Made by a program: the position numbers and the translations under genes. Shown here one piece after another: positions 8,735 through 16,893 of a stretch of DNA of 44,101 bases. Under the pieces are notes generated by a model, which saw only the letters and a list, made by a program, of their open reading frames with translations, was not told the DNA's origin and did no database searches. The stretch is from CAZYBU01 sp964645775 (lineage in GTDB: Bacteria > Spirochaetota > UBA4802 > UBA5550): positions 1-44,101 of the forward strand of contig CAZYBU010000029.1 in the NCBI GenBank assembly GCA_964645775.1, written 5' to 3'. Numbering within the stretch: position 1 is the first letter of the stretch; each line of letters starts with the position of its first letter.

Positions 8735-9525
8735 TAGTACTATTCAGTGATCTGGACGGAACATTTCTCGACCATCACACCTACAGTTACGAGGCTTCCC
8801 TTCCCGGCATGAAGATGCTGGAGGAGGCCGCTGGTAAGCTTGTCCTGGTTTCCAGTAAAACAAGAAGGGAGATGGATCAGCTTTACAGGGAACTCTCTCT
8901 GGATACACCCTTTATCTTTGAAAACGGGGGAGGATACCTGTGGCCGGGCGTAAAGGATGAACCTGTTTACTACGGACGATCAGTCAGAGATCTGGAGAAA
9001 CATCTTCCGGACGTGGAGAATGTCCTGGGAGCAAAAATTCATCCATTGATTCATATGACGACAGAAGAGGTTATGCGGAAGACAGGTCTTCCTGAAGAGA
9101 AGGCTGAACTTGCACGCAAAAGGGAGGCCGGCATCCCTTTTATTCTCAGGGAATCAGAAATAATAACCTCTGAAGATATTGAACGCGCTAACCGGATACT
9201 GGCACCTTCCGGCATCCTGCTCACCCGGGGTGGTCGTTTTTTTCATATCATCGATGATGAAACCGGCAAAGGTAAGGTTGTAAAAAAAATGGTGGATTTA
9301 CTCTCGGAAAAATATGAGGTGGAGATTATATCCTGCGGGGTGGGGGACGGTGAGAACGACCGTTCCATGCTGGAAACGGTTGATCGCCCTTTCTTCGTAC
9401 GTCGGCCTGACGGCTCCCACGTTGAACTGAAAGGGATACCCGTTACCCGGGGAATTGGGCCTGATGGATTCACGGAGGCTGTTGAAAGTATTATCAGGGA
9501 GTTGCCTAGTGAAGGGAATAATTGA
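8731..9525 (+). CDS. HAD-family phosphatase, mannosyl-3-phosphoglycerate phosphatase-like
   Basis: A 264-residue HAD hydrolase of the Cof/MPGP type. The nucleophile motif is FSDLDGTFLD (Asp7, Asp9), motif II is LVSSKTRREM, and motif III/IV is the late GVGDGENDRSML. LIHMTTEEVMRKTGL in the cap and FENGGGYLWPG are characteristic of mannosyl-3-phosphoglycerate phosphatase, which makes the solute mannosylglycerate, but the partner synthase is not in the window, so the substrate is uncertain. It begins with GTG overlapping the stop of the OmpA-protein gene by 4 bp; the position of motif I right at the N-terminus fixes this start. Cytoplasmic. Confidence 0.88.
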   Translation: MIVLFSDLDGTFLDHHTYSYEASLPGMKMLEEAAGKLVLVSSKTRREMDQLYRELSLDTPFIFENGGGYLWPGVKDEPVYYGRSVRDLEKHLPDVENVLGAKIHPLIHMTTEEVMRKTGLPEEKAELARKREAGIPFILRESEIITSEDIERANRILAPSGILLTRGGRFFHIIDDETGKGKVVKKMVDLLSEKYEVEIISCGVGDGENDRSMLETVDRPFFVRRPDGSHVELKGIPVTRGIGPDGFTEAVESIIRELPSEGNN

Positions 9526-9967
9526 TCTTATCATAGACACGTTACAGTCACTTTTGGGAATTATTCGCCGAGGTCTGGAAAAACTGCTGAATATCTTCCT
9601 GGAACTGAATGCATTCGAAAAAGGGATTGTTATAACCTGTGTGGGAGGTCTCTTTGCCGTGGTTCTTTCCGTGGGTCGGTATTACATTTTTGATACCTGG
9701 TTCTACATAAACAATCCCCTTGCTGTTTATATGATTGGCTTAACCGGATTCATGCTGATCACCACGCTTTTTCAACACCTGGCCGTTATGGCCCTGAGGG
9801 TCATACTTAATATCTGGTATCTGGCAGCTATTTTGATAATTCACCTTTCGGACGGGATCATTATGGCTCCCTATGAGCTTACGGCCGGATATTTCGTTAA
9901 CCTGGTCGTTCCCGTGGTGTTTATTGTCCTTTCAGGTTTGAGCAATATCCTGGGTCAGCGCCCGTAA
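9509..9967 (+). CDS. Small multi-pass membrane protein, function unknown
   Basis: A 152-residue protein I do not recognise. An N-terminal amphipathic stretch (GIIDLIIDTLQSLLGIIRRGLEKLLNIF) is followed by about four hydrophobic segments (IVITCVGGLFAVVLSV, LAVYMIGLTGFMLITTLF, VILNIWYLAAILIIHL, YFVNLVVPVVFIVLSGL). I chose the GTG at 9509 because GGGAG stands 7 nt before it; a longer in-frame start at 9455 has no such site. It overlaps the preceding phosphatase gene by 17 bp, so the two are probably translated together. Its 3' end overlaps the converging lipoprotein gene by 13 bp. Confidence 0.65.
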   Translation: MKGIIDLIIDTLQSLLGIIRRGLEKLLNIFLELNAFEKGIVITCVGGLFAVVLSVGRYYIFDTWFYINNPLAVYMIGLTGFMLITTLFQHLAVMALRVILNIWYLAAILIIHLSDGIIMAPYELTAGYFVNLVVPVVFIVLSGLSNILGQRP

Positions 9968-10935
9968 AAGAGACTCATCTGTTGAAAACGATCCCTGGTG
10001 GATTTATTTTTCATGGGATAAAACGTCTGCGTGTTCTTTCCGCAGGTTACGGTTATTATATAGTTCCGACTTAGCCTGTGGGTGATATGGTAGAGGGCTC
10101 CCAGCTCCGCAAGGTCCTCAGCCCAGGAGACGCTTCCGTAAAGGGAAGCGAAGGGAGAGTCCGAGAGGCCTTCATAGATCTCAGTCGCTTTTCCGTACTG
10201 GCTGAAGGCTCCCTTGCCGAAACCGTAGAACCTGAGATTCTCCCTGAAGCTGTAGGTCTTGACGGTTTTCCTGTATTCTTTCCAGATACCGCGGGTGAAG
10301 GGGTTCGAATCTGGTGACTTTTCAGGCTCCTTCAGGGCCGGCTCAACCCAGGGAGTGACTTTTTTCACGTAGTCAAAGGCATGAATAGATTCGTGGAGAA
10401 GTATATAATAGAATCCGTCCACCTCCGGTTCCAGCAGGTGTTTAAGAGTGCACCCGCTGCCATCGTCCACGAAGGTAGTGTTTTCCCTGTCAGTTATTAT
10501 ATCACCGGCCGTGCCTGAAAGGGCGCGTTTTGCGAAGACCATGAATATGTACATTTTACCTTCCTCATCCACTATCCACTCTGTGAGGCCATAAGTAAGA
10601 AAATCCTTCACGAAGTAGATACCGATGGTCCGATCGGAAAGTGTATGCTTTATGGCGGAAGGAAGGTCAGAAAGGGCACGGTTTATCCGTACTCGTTCTT
10701 TCTCATCAGGAATCCATGAGGCATAGTCAGGACGATCATCAAGTTTTCGGAGATGTTCCATTACCTGAATGGGTGCTTCCGTTACCCTGGATGATAGAGG
10801 AGCGGAAGATGAATAAGTGTAGGATGAAAGCCTGTGAATAGGATCAGGTTCTCCCCCCTTAAGGGACGTGTCATTGCATCCAGCGAAAATCAGAATACTA
10901 TTGATCGTTAACAAAATCCATAGTGAATGCTTCAT
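9955..10935 (-). CDS. Putative zinc-metallopeptidase lipoprotein
   Basis: A 326-residue lipoprotein: signal sequence MKHSLWILLTINSILIFAGC, lipid-modified at Cys20. The segment YYILLHESIHAFDYVKK contains HESIH, a HExxH zinc-binding motif (His181, Glu182, His185), and about 90 residues later SWAEDLAELGALYH supplies glutamates (273 or 277) that could be the third ligand as in gluzincins. This points to a peptidase acting in the periplasm or at the cell surface. I do not recognise the family beyond that. GGGAGG lies 5-9 nt before the start. The tail converges on and overlaps the membrane-protein gene by 13 bp. Confidence 0.72.
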   Translation of the reverse strand: MKHSLWILLTINSILIFAGCNDTSLKGGEPDPIHRLSSYTYSSSAPLSSRVTEAPIQVMEHLRKLDDRPDYASWIPDEKERVRINRALSDLPSAIKHTLSDRTIGIYFVKDFLTYGLTEWIVDEEGKMYIFMVFAKRALSGTAGDIITDRENTTFVDDGSGCTLKHLLEPEVDGFYYILLHESIHAFDYVKKVTPWVEPALKEPEKSPDSNPFTRGIWKEYRKTVKTYSFRENLRFYGFGKGAFSQYGKATEIYEGLSDSPFASLYGSVSWAEDLAELGALYHITHRLSRNYIITVTCGKNTQTFYPMKNKSTRDRFQQMSLFYGR

Positions 10936-11129
10936 GGCTCATTCCTCCCGTGAGTAGATAGAATACTGGTTTAGTAGATCGATGTCCAGCCGTTAATTAC
11001 CAGGTAGTGAAATAAGGGGCGGAAAAAAAGTTTACAAATGGTGTAACAATTTCCAACTGGTTCTGTACTTTACTTTATAAAGCGGAAATAATATATCAAA
11101 TATCTTATAACAACAGGAGGATCGTGACA

Positions 11130-13001
11130 ATGGCTGCACATCAGTTTCAGACAGAGGTAAATCAGCTTCTGCACCTGATAATTCACTCCCTGTACTCTCA
11201 TAAGGAGATATTCCTCAGAGAGCTCATCTCTAATGCATCGGACGCTATTGATAGATTGAAATATCTTACCCTTACGGATGAGGAGTTCAAGAAGCTCAAT
11301 TTTGATCCGAGGATTGATGTCAGATTCGACCAGGACGTCAAGATTCTCACGGTAGAGGACACCGGTATCGGTATGTCGGATGTTGATTTGGTTGAGAATC
11401 TGGGGACGATTGCCCGCTCCGGGACGAAGAGCTTTGTAGAGCAGCTGACAGGTGACGCCAAAAAGGACTCCAATCTCATTGGGCAGTTTGGAGTCGGTTT
11501 TTACTCATCCTTTATGGTGGCGGACAGGGTCGAGGTCGTTTCAAAAAAAGCCGGAGAAGATAAGGCCTGGAAATGGTCCAGTGATGGTAAGGGTTCCTAC
11601 GAGATTGAAGAGACAGAAAAGGATTCCCACGGTACAATTATCACCCTGCATCTGAGCGATGAAGGCAAGGAATTCGCAAATCGCTGGCAGATCGACAGTA
11701 CCATCAAAAAATATTCCAACCATATCCCCTTCCCCATATATCTACATTACATGGAGACTAAATATGAAGGGGAAGGAGACGATAAGCAAGAATTCAAGGA
11801 ACCGGCAGAAGAGCAGATAAACGCAGCCTCGGCCATGTGGAAACGGGCCAAGTCCGAGCTTAAGGATGAGGATTATAAGGAATTCTACAAAATGATTGCC
11901 CATGATAACGTAGAGCCCCTTCACTATGTGCATACCCGGGCCGAAGGAACACTGGATTATACCACCCTGTTCTATATACCGAAGCATGCTCCCTTTGACA
12001 TGATGAGAGTCGATTTTCAACCCGGCGTGAAGCTATACGTGAAACGGGTCTTTATCACGGATGATGAGAAGGAACTGCTTCCCACATATCTCCGGTTTGT
12101 TCGGGGGATTATTGATACGGAGGACCTGCCCCTTAACGTGAGCCGGGAGATACTTCAGCAAAACCGGGTCATGGCAAAGATACGAAGCTCATCGGTTAAG
12201 AAGATCCTCACCGAGCTCGAGGATATTCAGAAAAAGGATCGGGAGAAATTCAATTCCTTCTGGGATGAGTTCCGTATTCCCATGAAGGAGGGCCTCTACC
12301 AGGATTTCGAGAACCGGGAGAAGCTTCAGGAACTGATTATGTTCAAGTCTACGAAGGTGGACGGATGGACGACCCTGAAGGAATACAGGGAACGTATGAA
12401 AGAGGATCAAAACTCCATCTACTATGTGACCGGTGAGAACGAAGAGAGCCTGAAAAACTCGCCTCTCCTGGAGGTCTACCGTAAAAAGGACATAGAGGTC
12501 CTGATCATGGCTGATGAGATCGACGAGATTATCATCTCCTCCATCCAAACCTATGACGAGAAGGAACTGAAATCCGTCAATAGGAGTGATGCCGCCAATG
12601 ACCTGAAAACCGAAGAGGACAAAAAGAGGGAAGAAGAGAGCGCTCCCGTGGTTGAGAAAATCAGGGATGCTCTGGGAGATACCGTAAAGGACGTAAAGGC
12701 CAGTGTCCGGCTAAGCGATTCCCCATCCTGCATCGTGGCGGATGAAAACGACCCCACGGTCCAGATGCAACACATACTGAAGGCCATGGGTCAGGATGGC
12801 ATGGCCGGTTTCAAACCGATCCTCGAGGTGAACCCGGACCATGAGATTGTCAAGAAGCTTCAGGATACCGACGACAATGACCTGATACAGGATGTCAGCC
12901 ATCTGCTTCTGGAAGAAGCCATGCTCATTGAAGGGATGGAACTATCGAGCCCAACGCAGTTTGTCCAGAGACTGAATCGGGTCATGAAACGTTCCATGTG
13001 A
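11130..13001 (+). CDS. htpG: Hsp90-family molecular chaperone HtpG
   Basis: A 623-residue cytoplasmic ATP-dependent chaperone, full length for bacterial Hsp90. The N-terminal GHKL ATPase shows ELISNASDAIDRL (Glu31, Asn35), DTGIGM and GQFGVGFYSSFMV. The middle domain has LYVKRVFITDD and LPLNVSREILQQN with the arginine that completes the ATP site. A C-terminal dimerisation region follows. I chose ATG 11130, 9 nt after AGGAGG, over the GTG at 11124 (only 3 nt away). No CIRCE repeat is visible in the 194-bp upstream region. A strong terminator follows at 13026. Confidence 0.98.
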   Translation: MAAHQFQTEVNQLLHLIIHSLYSHKEIFLRELISNASDAIDRLKYLTLTDEEFKKLNFDPRIDVRFDQDVKILTVEDTGIGMSDVDLVENLGTIARSGTKSFVEQLTGDAKKDSNLIGQFGVGFYSSFMVADRVEVVSKKAGEDKAWKWSSDGKGSYEIEETEKDSHGTIITLHLSDEGKEFANRWQIDSTIKKYSNHIPFPIYLHYMETKYEGEGDDKQEFKEPAEEQINAASAMWKRAKSELKDEDYKEFYKMIAHDNVEPLHYVHTRAEGTLDYTTLFYIPKHAPFDMMRVDFQPGVKLYVKRVFITDDEKELLPTYLRFVRGIIDTEDLPLNVSREILQQNRVMAKIRSSSVKKILTELEDIQKKDREKFNSFWDEFRIPMKEGLYQDFENREKLQELIMFKSTKVDGWTTLKEYRERMKEDQNSIYYVTGENEESLKNSPLLEVYRKKDIEVLIMADEIDEIIISSIQTYDEKELKSVNRSDAANDLKTEEDKKREEESAPVVEKIRDALGDTVKDVKASVRLSDSPSCIVADENDPTVQMQHILKAMGQDGMAGFKPILEVNPDHEIVKKLQDTDDNDLIQDVSHLLLEEAMLIEGMELSSPTQFVQRLNRVMKRSM

Positions 13002-13025
13002 AAGATTACGGAAAGTATATTCGAG

Positions 13026-13050
13026 GGGGAGACCGCGGGTCTCCCCTTTC
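13026..13050 (+). terminator. Rho-independent terminator after htpG
   Basis: GGGGAGACC (13026-13034), loop GCG, GGTCTCCCC (13038-13046), then TTT: a perfect 9-bp GC-rich stem 25 bp after the htpG stop. Confidence 0.85.
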
Positions 13051-13088
13051 TGTTCCGGATGGGAGACGGGACACAATGGATTTACTTC

Positions 13089-13121
13089 TTGACCCTTTCG
13101 TAAACTCTACAGGATTATCCT
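13089..13121 (+). promoter_or_regulatory. Candidate promoter and operator of the porin-like gene
   Basis: TTGACC (13089-13094) and GATTAT (13113-13118) are 18 bp apart. The -10 is covered by the 11-bp perfect palindrome AGGAT-T-ATCCT (13111-13121), a possible operator. It stands between the htpG terminator and the next gene, where a promoter is expected. Confidence 0.45.
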
Positions 13122-13149
13122 GATACTCTTATTAAATGGAGGATATATA

Positions 13150-14157
13150 ATGAGATTCATTCGAATGATAATCTTACTGGTATTATTACTGACGATTATG
13201 CCGGGGCTTTACGCCCAGGATGAGAATGAAAAGAAAAAGGACCCTGAGCTGGATTGGGCTGCAACGGATACAAGTTTCAGTCTGGGAGCCATGCTCTGGG
13301 GACACCTGGGCGGCGACTTTGTCAATAAGAACGTTAATTACGGCATTGATCGTCTTTACGTGACTGGCAAAAAGGACATAAACGATAATGTCGGATTCAG
13401 GTTTATTTTTGAAGGGTACGCTGAAGGCGAAGGTGCATCGGGCTCGGGAAATAGATACGGTGCCAGCTTCAAGCAGGCTGATCTATACGCCCGCATACGT
13501 TTTGGAAAATTCCGAATGAAGGGCTTCTTTGGTATTATTGAGACTCCCTATATAGCCTATATGGGCCGGATAACCCGTGACTTTCAGTTTAATTCCGATC
13601 CGGTCGCGAAGAACTCAATCACACCAGGTTATGACCTGGGCCTGGGATTCTGCATGGCCTACGGACAGATTGTGTCACTGAATTTTACGGCCACCAATGG
13701 CATGGATAACGAGACCCGGGGATACAAGGACCTGACTCCCTCGAACGGTGATTTCCTTTACTCGACCCGTCTGTCAGTGACACCCATTAACGAAATCATT
13801 ATTACCGCCTGGTATGCACATAACACCCACGTGAAGGGAGCCACCAATGAAGGTGTTGGAATGTGGGCCGCGGGACTGGCCTGGCGGGATCCGATGCTGA
13901 CCGGCGGTATTAACTTCGCCATGGAGGTCGTGGGAAGAAACAATATGATCATGGATGTCTGGATTAACTATAATCTCAAAAAAGTAGCCGGATTTCCCCT
14001 GAAACTTTACCTGAATTATAATGCCCTCGATTTTGAGGATCATGAAATAAGCGGAGGAGTGGGATACGAATTCGCACCCAGCACGGACATCACTCTCTAC
14101 TACACGAGTGCCATGGACGCCGGTGCTCTGAAATTGCATTTCACGACCATGATGTAA
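13150..14157 (+). CDS. Porin-like outer-membrane beta-barrel protein
   Basis: A 335-residue exported protein. The signal peptide runs to LYAQ (about residue 23), followed by a short charged linker and then alternating amphipathic strands rich in Tyr, Phe, Gly and Asn (RLYVTGKKD, NVGFRFIFEGYAEG, FRMKGFFGII, LKLYLNYNAL), ending in LKLHFTTMM. This is the pattern of a 14- to 16-stranded barrel of the phosphate-selective or alginate porin kind; substrate unknown. GGAGG is 8 nt before the ATG. It is monocistronic, with a strong terminator behind it. Confidence 0.75.
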   Translation: MRFIRMIILLVLLLTIMPGLYAQDENEKKKDPELDWAATDTSFSLGAMLWGHLGGDFVNKNVNYGIDRLYVTGKKDINDNVGFRFIFEGYAEGEGASGSGNRYGASFKQADLYARIRFGKFRMKGFFGIIETPYIAYMGRITRDFQFNSDPVAKNSITPGYDLGLGFCMAYGQIVSLNFTATNGMDNETRGYKDLTPSNGDFLYSTRLSVTPINEIIITAWYAHNTHVKGATNEGVGMWAAGLAWRDPMLTGGINFAMEVVGRNNMIMDVWINYNLKKVAGFPLKLYLNYNALDFEDHEISGGVGYEFAPSTDITLYYTSAMDAGALKLHFTTMM

Positions 14158-14182
14158 ATGTTCAGATAGAACCGGTCATGAT

Positions 14183-14211
14183 AGCCCCGCTTTCCAGCGG
14201 GGCTGTTTTTT
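14183..14211 (+). terminator. Rho-independent terminator after the porin-like gene
   Basis: AGCCCCGCT, loop TTCC, AGCGGGGCT, then GTTTTTT: a perfect 9-bp stem with a T tract, 25 bp after the stop codon. Confidence 0.93.
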
Positions 14212-14212
14212 A

Positions 14213-14233
14213 GTGCGCCCGGCATGGGCGCAC
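14213..14233. repeat. Inverted repeat beside the terminator
   Basis: GTGCGCCC-ggcat-GGGCGCAC, a perfect 8-bp stem with a 5-nt loop, directly after the terminator T tract. It has no T tract of its own on either strand. It may be a structural element between the converging porin-like and purM genes. Confidence 0.4.
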
Positions 14234-14336
14234 GCTTGATTGTGGATATAAAAGCCTTGTGAGACAATACGAACGAGTACATTATGTCTAACGAACCGCC
14301 GTATACCGAACGGTACGTACGGTGGTGTGAGAGGAC

Positions 14337-14359
14337 GGCGGGTGAAATAATCACCCGCC
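14337..14359 (-). terminator. Stem-loop directly after purM
   Basis: GGCGGGTGA-aataa-TCACCCGCC is a perfect 9-bp stem with a 5-nt loop, starting 2 nt past the purM stop on the minus strand. It lacks a T tract, so it may be a weak terminator or a 3'-end stabilising hairpin. Confidence 0.45.
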
Positions 14360-14361
14360 TC

Positions 14362-15396
14362 CTACTCGATTTTCAGTTCAACGCCCTCGTGATCCGTTAT
14401 CACTCCGATGACGTGTCCCTTTTCGTTTTTTACCTTGAGGCTCTTAATGCAGGCATCAGCTTCCTTTTTCGGGACCACCAGAATCATCCCTATGCCCATG
14501 TTGAAGGTTCGGTACATCTCCTCTTTTTCGATTTCTCCATCTCTCTGGATGAGATCAAAAATTGGAGGAAGTGTAATGGAGGAGGTTTCTATCCGTGCCC
14601 CCATGCCGGATGGAAGAACACGGGGAATGTTTTCCAGAAAACCGCCTCCGGTAATGTGTACAAGTCCTTTGAGAGTATGGCCTTTATCCAGAAGGTCATG
14701 GACCGTGCGGACATATATCCGGGTCGGCTCAAGTAGCGCCTCTCCCAGAGGTGTGTCGAGTCCTTCAGGTTTCGAGTCCAGGGAGTATTTTTTAATGGTG
14801 AAAAGAAGTTTTCGAACCAGTGAATAACCGTTGGAGTGTATTCCGGAGGATGGCAGACCGATTAGGAGGTCACCCGGGGTAATGTCCGTACCGTCTATGA
14901 TTCGGCTTCGATCTACCACACCTACAGAGAAACCTGCGATATCGTAATCACCGGCCGGCATGATATCCGGGTGTTCCGCTGTCTCTCCACCGATGAGGGA
15001 ACATTCCGCCCGTCTACACCCCTCAGCGATGCCGGAAACGATATCTGTCATGGTCTTTACATCAAGCTTGCCGCAGGAAAGATAATCCAGAAAGAAAAGG
15101 GGCTTCGCGCCCAGCGTTACGATATCATTCACGCACATGGCGACAGCGTCGATACCGATAGTAGTATGCCGACCGGCCATCCTCGCTACCTGGAGTTTGG
15201 TCCCCACGCCGTCTGTGCCGGAAACCAGGACCGGTTCCTTCATTTCAGGGAAGCTTCCATCGAACAGGGCCCCGAAACCTCCGATACTGGTTATAACTCG
15301 ATCTGAAAATGTCCGGGAGACAAGGGGGCCTATCTTCTTCACGAAGGTGTTTCCTCCCTCGATGTCGACCCCTGAGTCACGGTACGTGAGTCCCAT
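14362..15396 (-). CDS. purM: Phosphoribosylformylglycinamidine cyclo-ligase (AIR synthetase)
   Basis: A 344-residue cytoplasmic enzyme that closes the imidazole ring in the fifth step of purine synthesis, using ATP and FGAM. Visible landmarks: YRDSGVDIEGGN at the start, SGTDGVGTKL (nucleotide-binding), GIDAVAMCVNDI, GAKPLFFLDYLSCGKL, LIGGETAEHPD and LPSSGIHSNGYSLVRKL. The start at 15396 follows AAGGAGGT by 5 nt and matches the family N-terminus; an in-frame extension to 15555 does not. It is alone here, without other pur genes. It diverges from the thioesterase gene across 152 bp. Confidence 0.97.
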   Translation of the reverse strand: MGLTYRDSGVDIEGGNTFVKKIGPLVSRTFSDRVITSIGGFGALFDGSFPEMKEPVLVSGTDGVGTKLQVARMAGRHTTIGIDAVAMCVNDIVTLGAKPLFFLDYLSCGKLDVKTMTDIVSGIAEGCRRAECSLIGGETAEHPDIMPAGDYDIAGFSVGVVDRSRIIDGTDITPGDLLIGLPSSGIHSNGYSLVRKLLFTIKKYSLDSKPEGLDTPLGEALLEPTRIYVRTVHDLLDKGHTLKGLVHITGGGFLENIPRVLPSGMGARIETSSITLPPIFDLIQRDGEIEKEEMYRTFNMGIGMILVVPKKEADACIKSLKVKNEKGHVIGVITDHEGVELKIE

Positions 15397-15548
15397 GGCA
15401 TACCTCCTTGATGGTAACTCCAGCAATAACCTCTCATCTATCAGAGCAAGAACAATTTGGGACAGAAGAATGGTCCCTGGTAGTAAATCCATTGACAGTT
15501 GATTCCTGAAAGTTGTAATTATTTTAAAACTGCTCTGCGAGGTACGAA

Positions 15549-15995
15549 ATGCCACGTGTTCAACTGGAACCGCTGGATAACTATCGTTTTTCCACGAAAC
15601 TGACCGTCCGTATGAGTGACATTAATCGGGCGAATCATCTTGACAATGCCAGGCTTGTGGCCATGGTAAATGAAGCCCGGGTCCATTTTCTCGAACATCT
15701 TTTACTGAAAGAAGCAGATCTTGGTGACGGAAAAACAGGCATGGTTATTGGTGACCTGGTCGTACAGTTCCGGGCGGAAGCCTTTTATGGAGATGAACTG
15801 ATATTTGACATGGACACGGATGAAGTCAGCGAAAAAAGTTTTCGCCTGAAATGCAGGGTTAGAAAAGGGGATACTATTGTGGCCTATTCCGAAACGGGAA
15901 TCGTGGCCTTTGATTACATGAAACGCTCTGTTGCGCCTCTTCCCGGGGTATTTCTCGAGAAGCTGGATGAAATGGAAATCATAAATGTATCGTAA
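15549..15995 (+). CDS. Acyl-CoA thioesterase, hotdog fold (YbgC/4HBT-like)
   Basis: A 148-residue single-hotdog protein. VRMSDINRANHLDNARLVAMVNEARVHFL follows the thioesterase pattern, with the Asp-x-x-x-x-x-x-His-x-x-Asn region near residues 24-33, and the second half (VIGDLVVQFRAEAFYGDELIFD) is the usual strand set. Such enzymes hydrolyse acyl-CoA or acyl-ACP; the substrate is unknown. A weak GAGG precedes the ATG. It is first of three overlapping genes (11-bp overlap with the M55 peptidase gene). Confidence 0.85.
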   Translation: MPRVQLEPLDNYRFSTKLTVRMSDINRANHLDNARLVAMVNEARVHFLEHLLLKEADLGDGKTGMVIGDLVVQFRAEAFYGDELIFDMDTDEVSEKSFRLKCRVRKGDTIVAYSETGIVAFDYMKRSVAPLPGVFLEKLDEMEIINVS

Positions 15996-16893
15996 GATTT
16001 ATGTTATTTCCGATATCGAGGGAAGCTCCCTCTGTTTCGATTACGAGGCTTCCCGTTTCATGACCCCGGGGTGGCCAGAAGCCTGTCTCGGTATGACGGA
16101 TGATATTGATCTCCTCTGTCAAAAACTCTTCAGGGCTGGTGTTGAAGAGATAATCGTGAAAGACTTCCATCGAACCGGTTATAACATATTTCCTGAAATG
16201 GTTGATCAACGGGCTCGAGTTGTGTCCGGGTACAAACGGGGCCCTGTTCCCGCTTTTGGAGATCCGGGTGAGAGCGAGGCCGTTATGATGATAGGTATGC
16301 ATGCTTCATCGGGATCGAGTGGCTTTCTGGCCCATACGTTCACATCAAGGATAGCGGAACTGAAGGTCAACGGGAAGCGCGTGTCAGAGGCCCAGCTTTT
16401 CGCGTCCGTGCTTTATCCCCGGCGTTTAGTCCCGATATTTTTTTCGGCATGCCCTGTCGGCTGCCGGGAGGTGGAGGAGGCAATTCCAGGTATGGAGACC
16501 TTTCTCATAGATAAATCCGGGGGAAGGAAAACCTTCGATGCCAAATCGTGGAGAGAGAGAATGACGGACGCTGCTGTAGAATCTCTGCATAATCAAGATG
16601 CTCGTCCCTGGATACTGGAAGGAACGATGGATGTTCATGTGCGAATGAGAGACGGTGAGGATGTCGCGAACCGAATGGCAAAGAAGTGGCATCTGGATAA
16701 TAAGGGGAGTACCCTGAATTTTCGGGTAAAGGATGCCCATGATCTTTTTTTCATGCTGACAAGAATCTCTTTTTTAACTCCCGTGACAGAACGGTTTTTG
16801 CCCCTGGCCCTTGGAGTCTTTTCCCTGATGGGCAGGATGGGACAGGCCTGGGCAAGGAACAGGGCAGGCAGGTATATTCATGAAAAACATTGA
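15985..16893 (+). CDS. M55 family D-aminopeptidase (DppA-like)
   Basis: A 302-residue zinc peptidase of the DppA family, which removes N-terminal D-amino acids such as D-Ala from peptides, probably for recycling cell-wall peptides. All expected metal-ligand positions are visible: Asp10 and Glu12 (VISDIEGSS), His62 (KDFHRTG), His106 (MIGMHASSG) and Glu135 (KRVSEAQ). LAHTFTS carries His117, the position of the active-site histidine. The start overlaps the thioesterase gene by 11 bp and the end overlaps the PilZ-like gene by 14 bp, so they are an operon. No signal peptide: cytoplasmic. Confidence 0.93.
   Translation: MYRKIYVISDIEGSSLCFDYEASRFMTPGWPEACLGMTDDIDLLCQKLFRAGVEEIIVKDFHRTGYNIFPEMVDQRARVVSGYKRGPVPAFGDPGESEAVMMIGMHASSGSSGFLAHTFTSRIAELKVNGKRVSEAQLFASVLYPRRLVPIFFSACPVGCREVEEAIPGMETFLIDKSGGRKTFDAKSWRERMTDAAVESLHNQDARPWILEGTMDVHVRMRDGEDVANRMAKKWHLDNKGSTLNFRVKDAHDLFFMLTRISFLTPVTERFLPLALGVFSLMGRMGQAWARNRAGRYIHEKH

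Noticed and set aside
10936..11129. Search for a CIRCE or heat-shock promoter before htpG
   Set aside because: No CIRCE repeat (TTAGCACTC-N9-GAGTGCTAA) and no sigma32-type boxes are visible.
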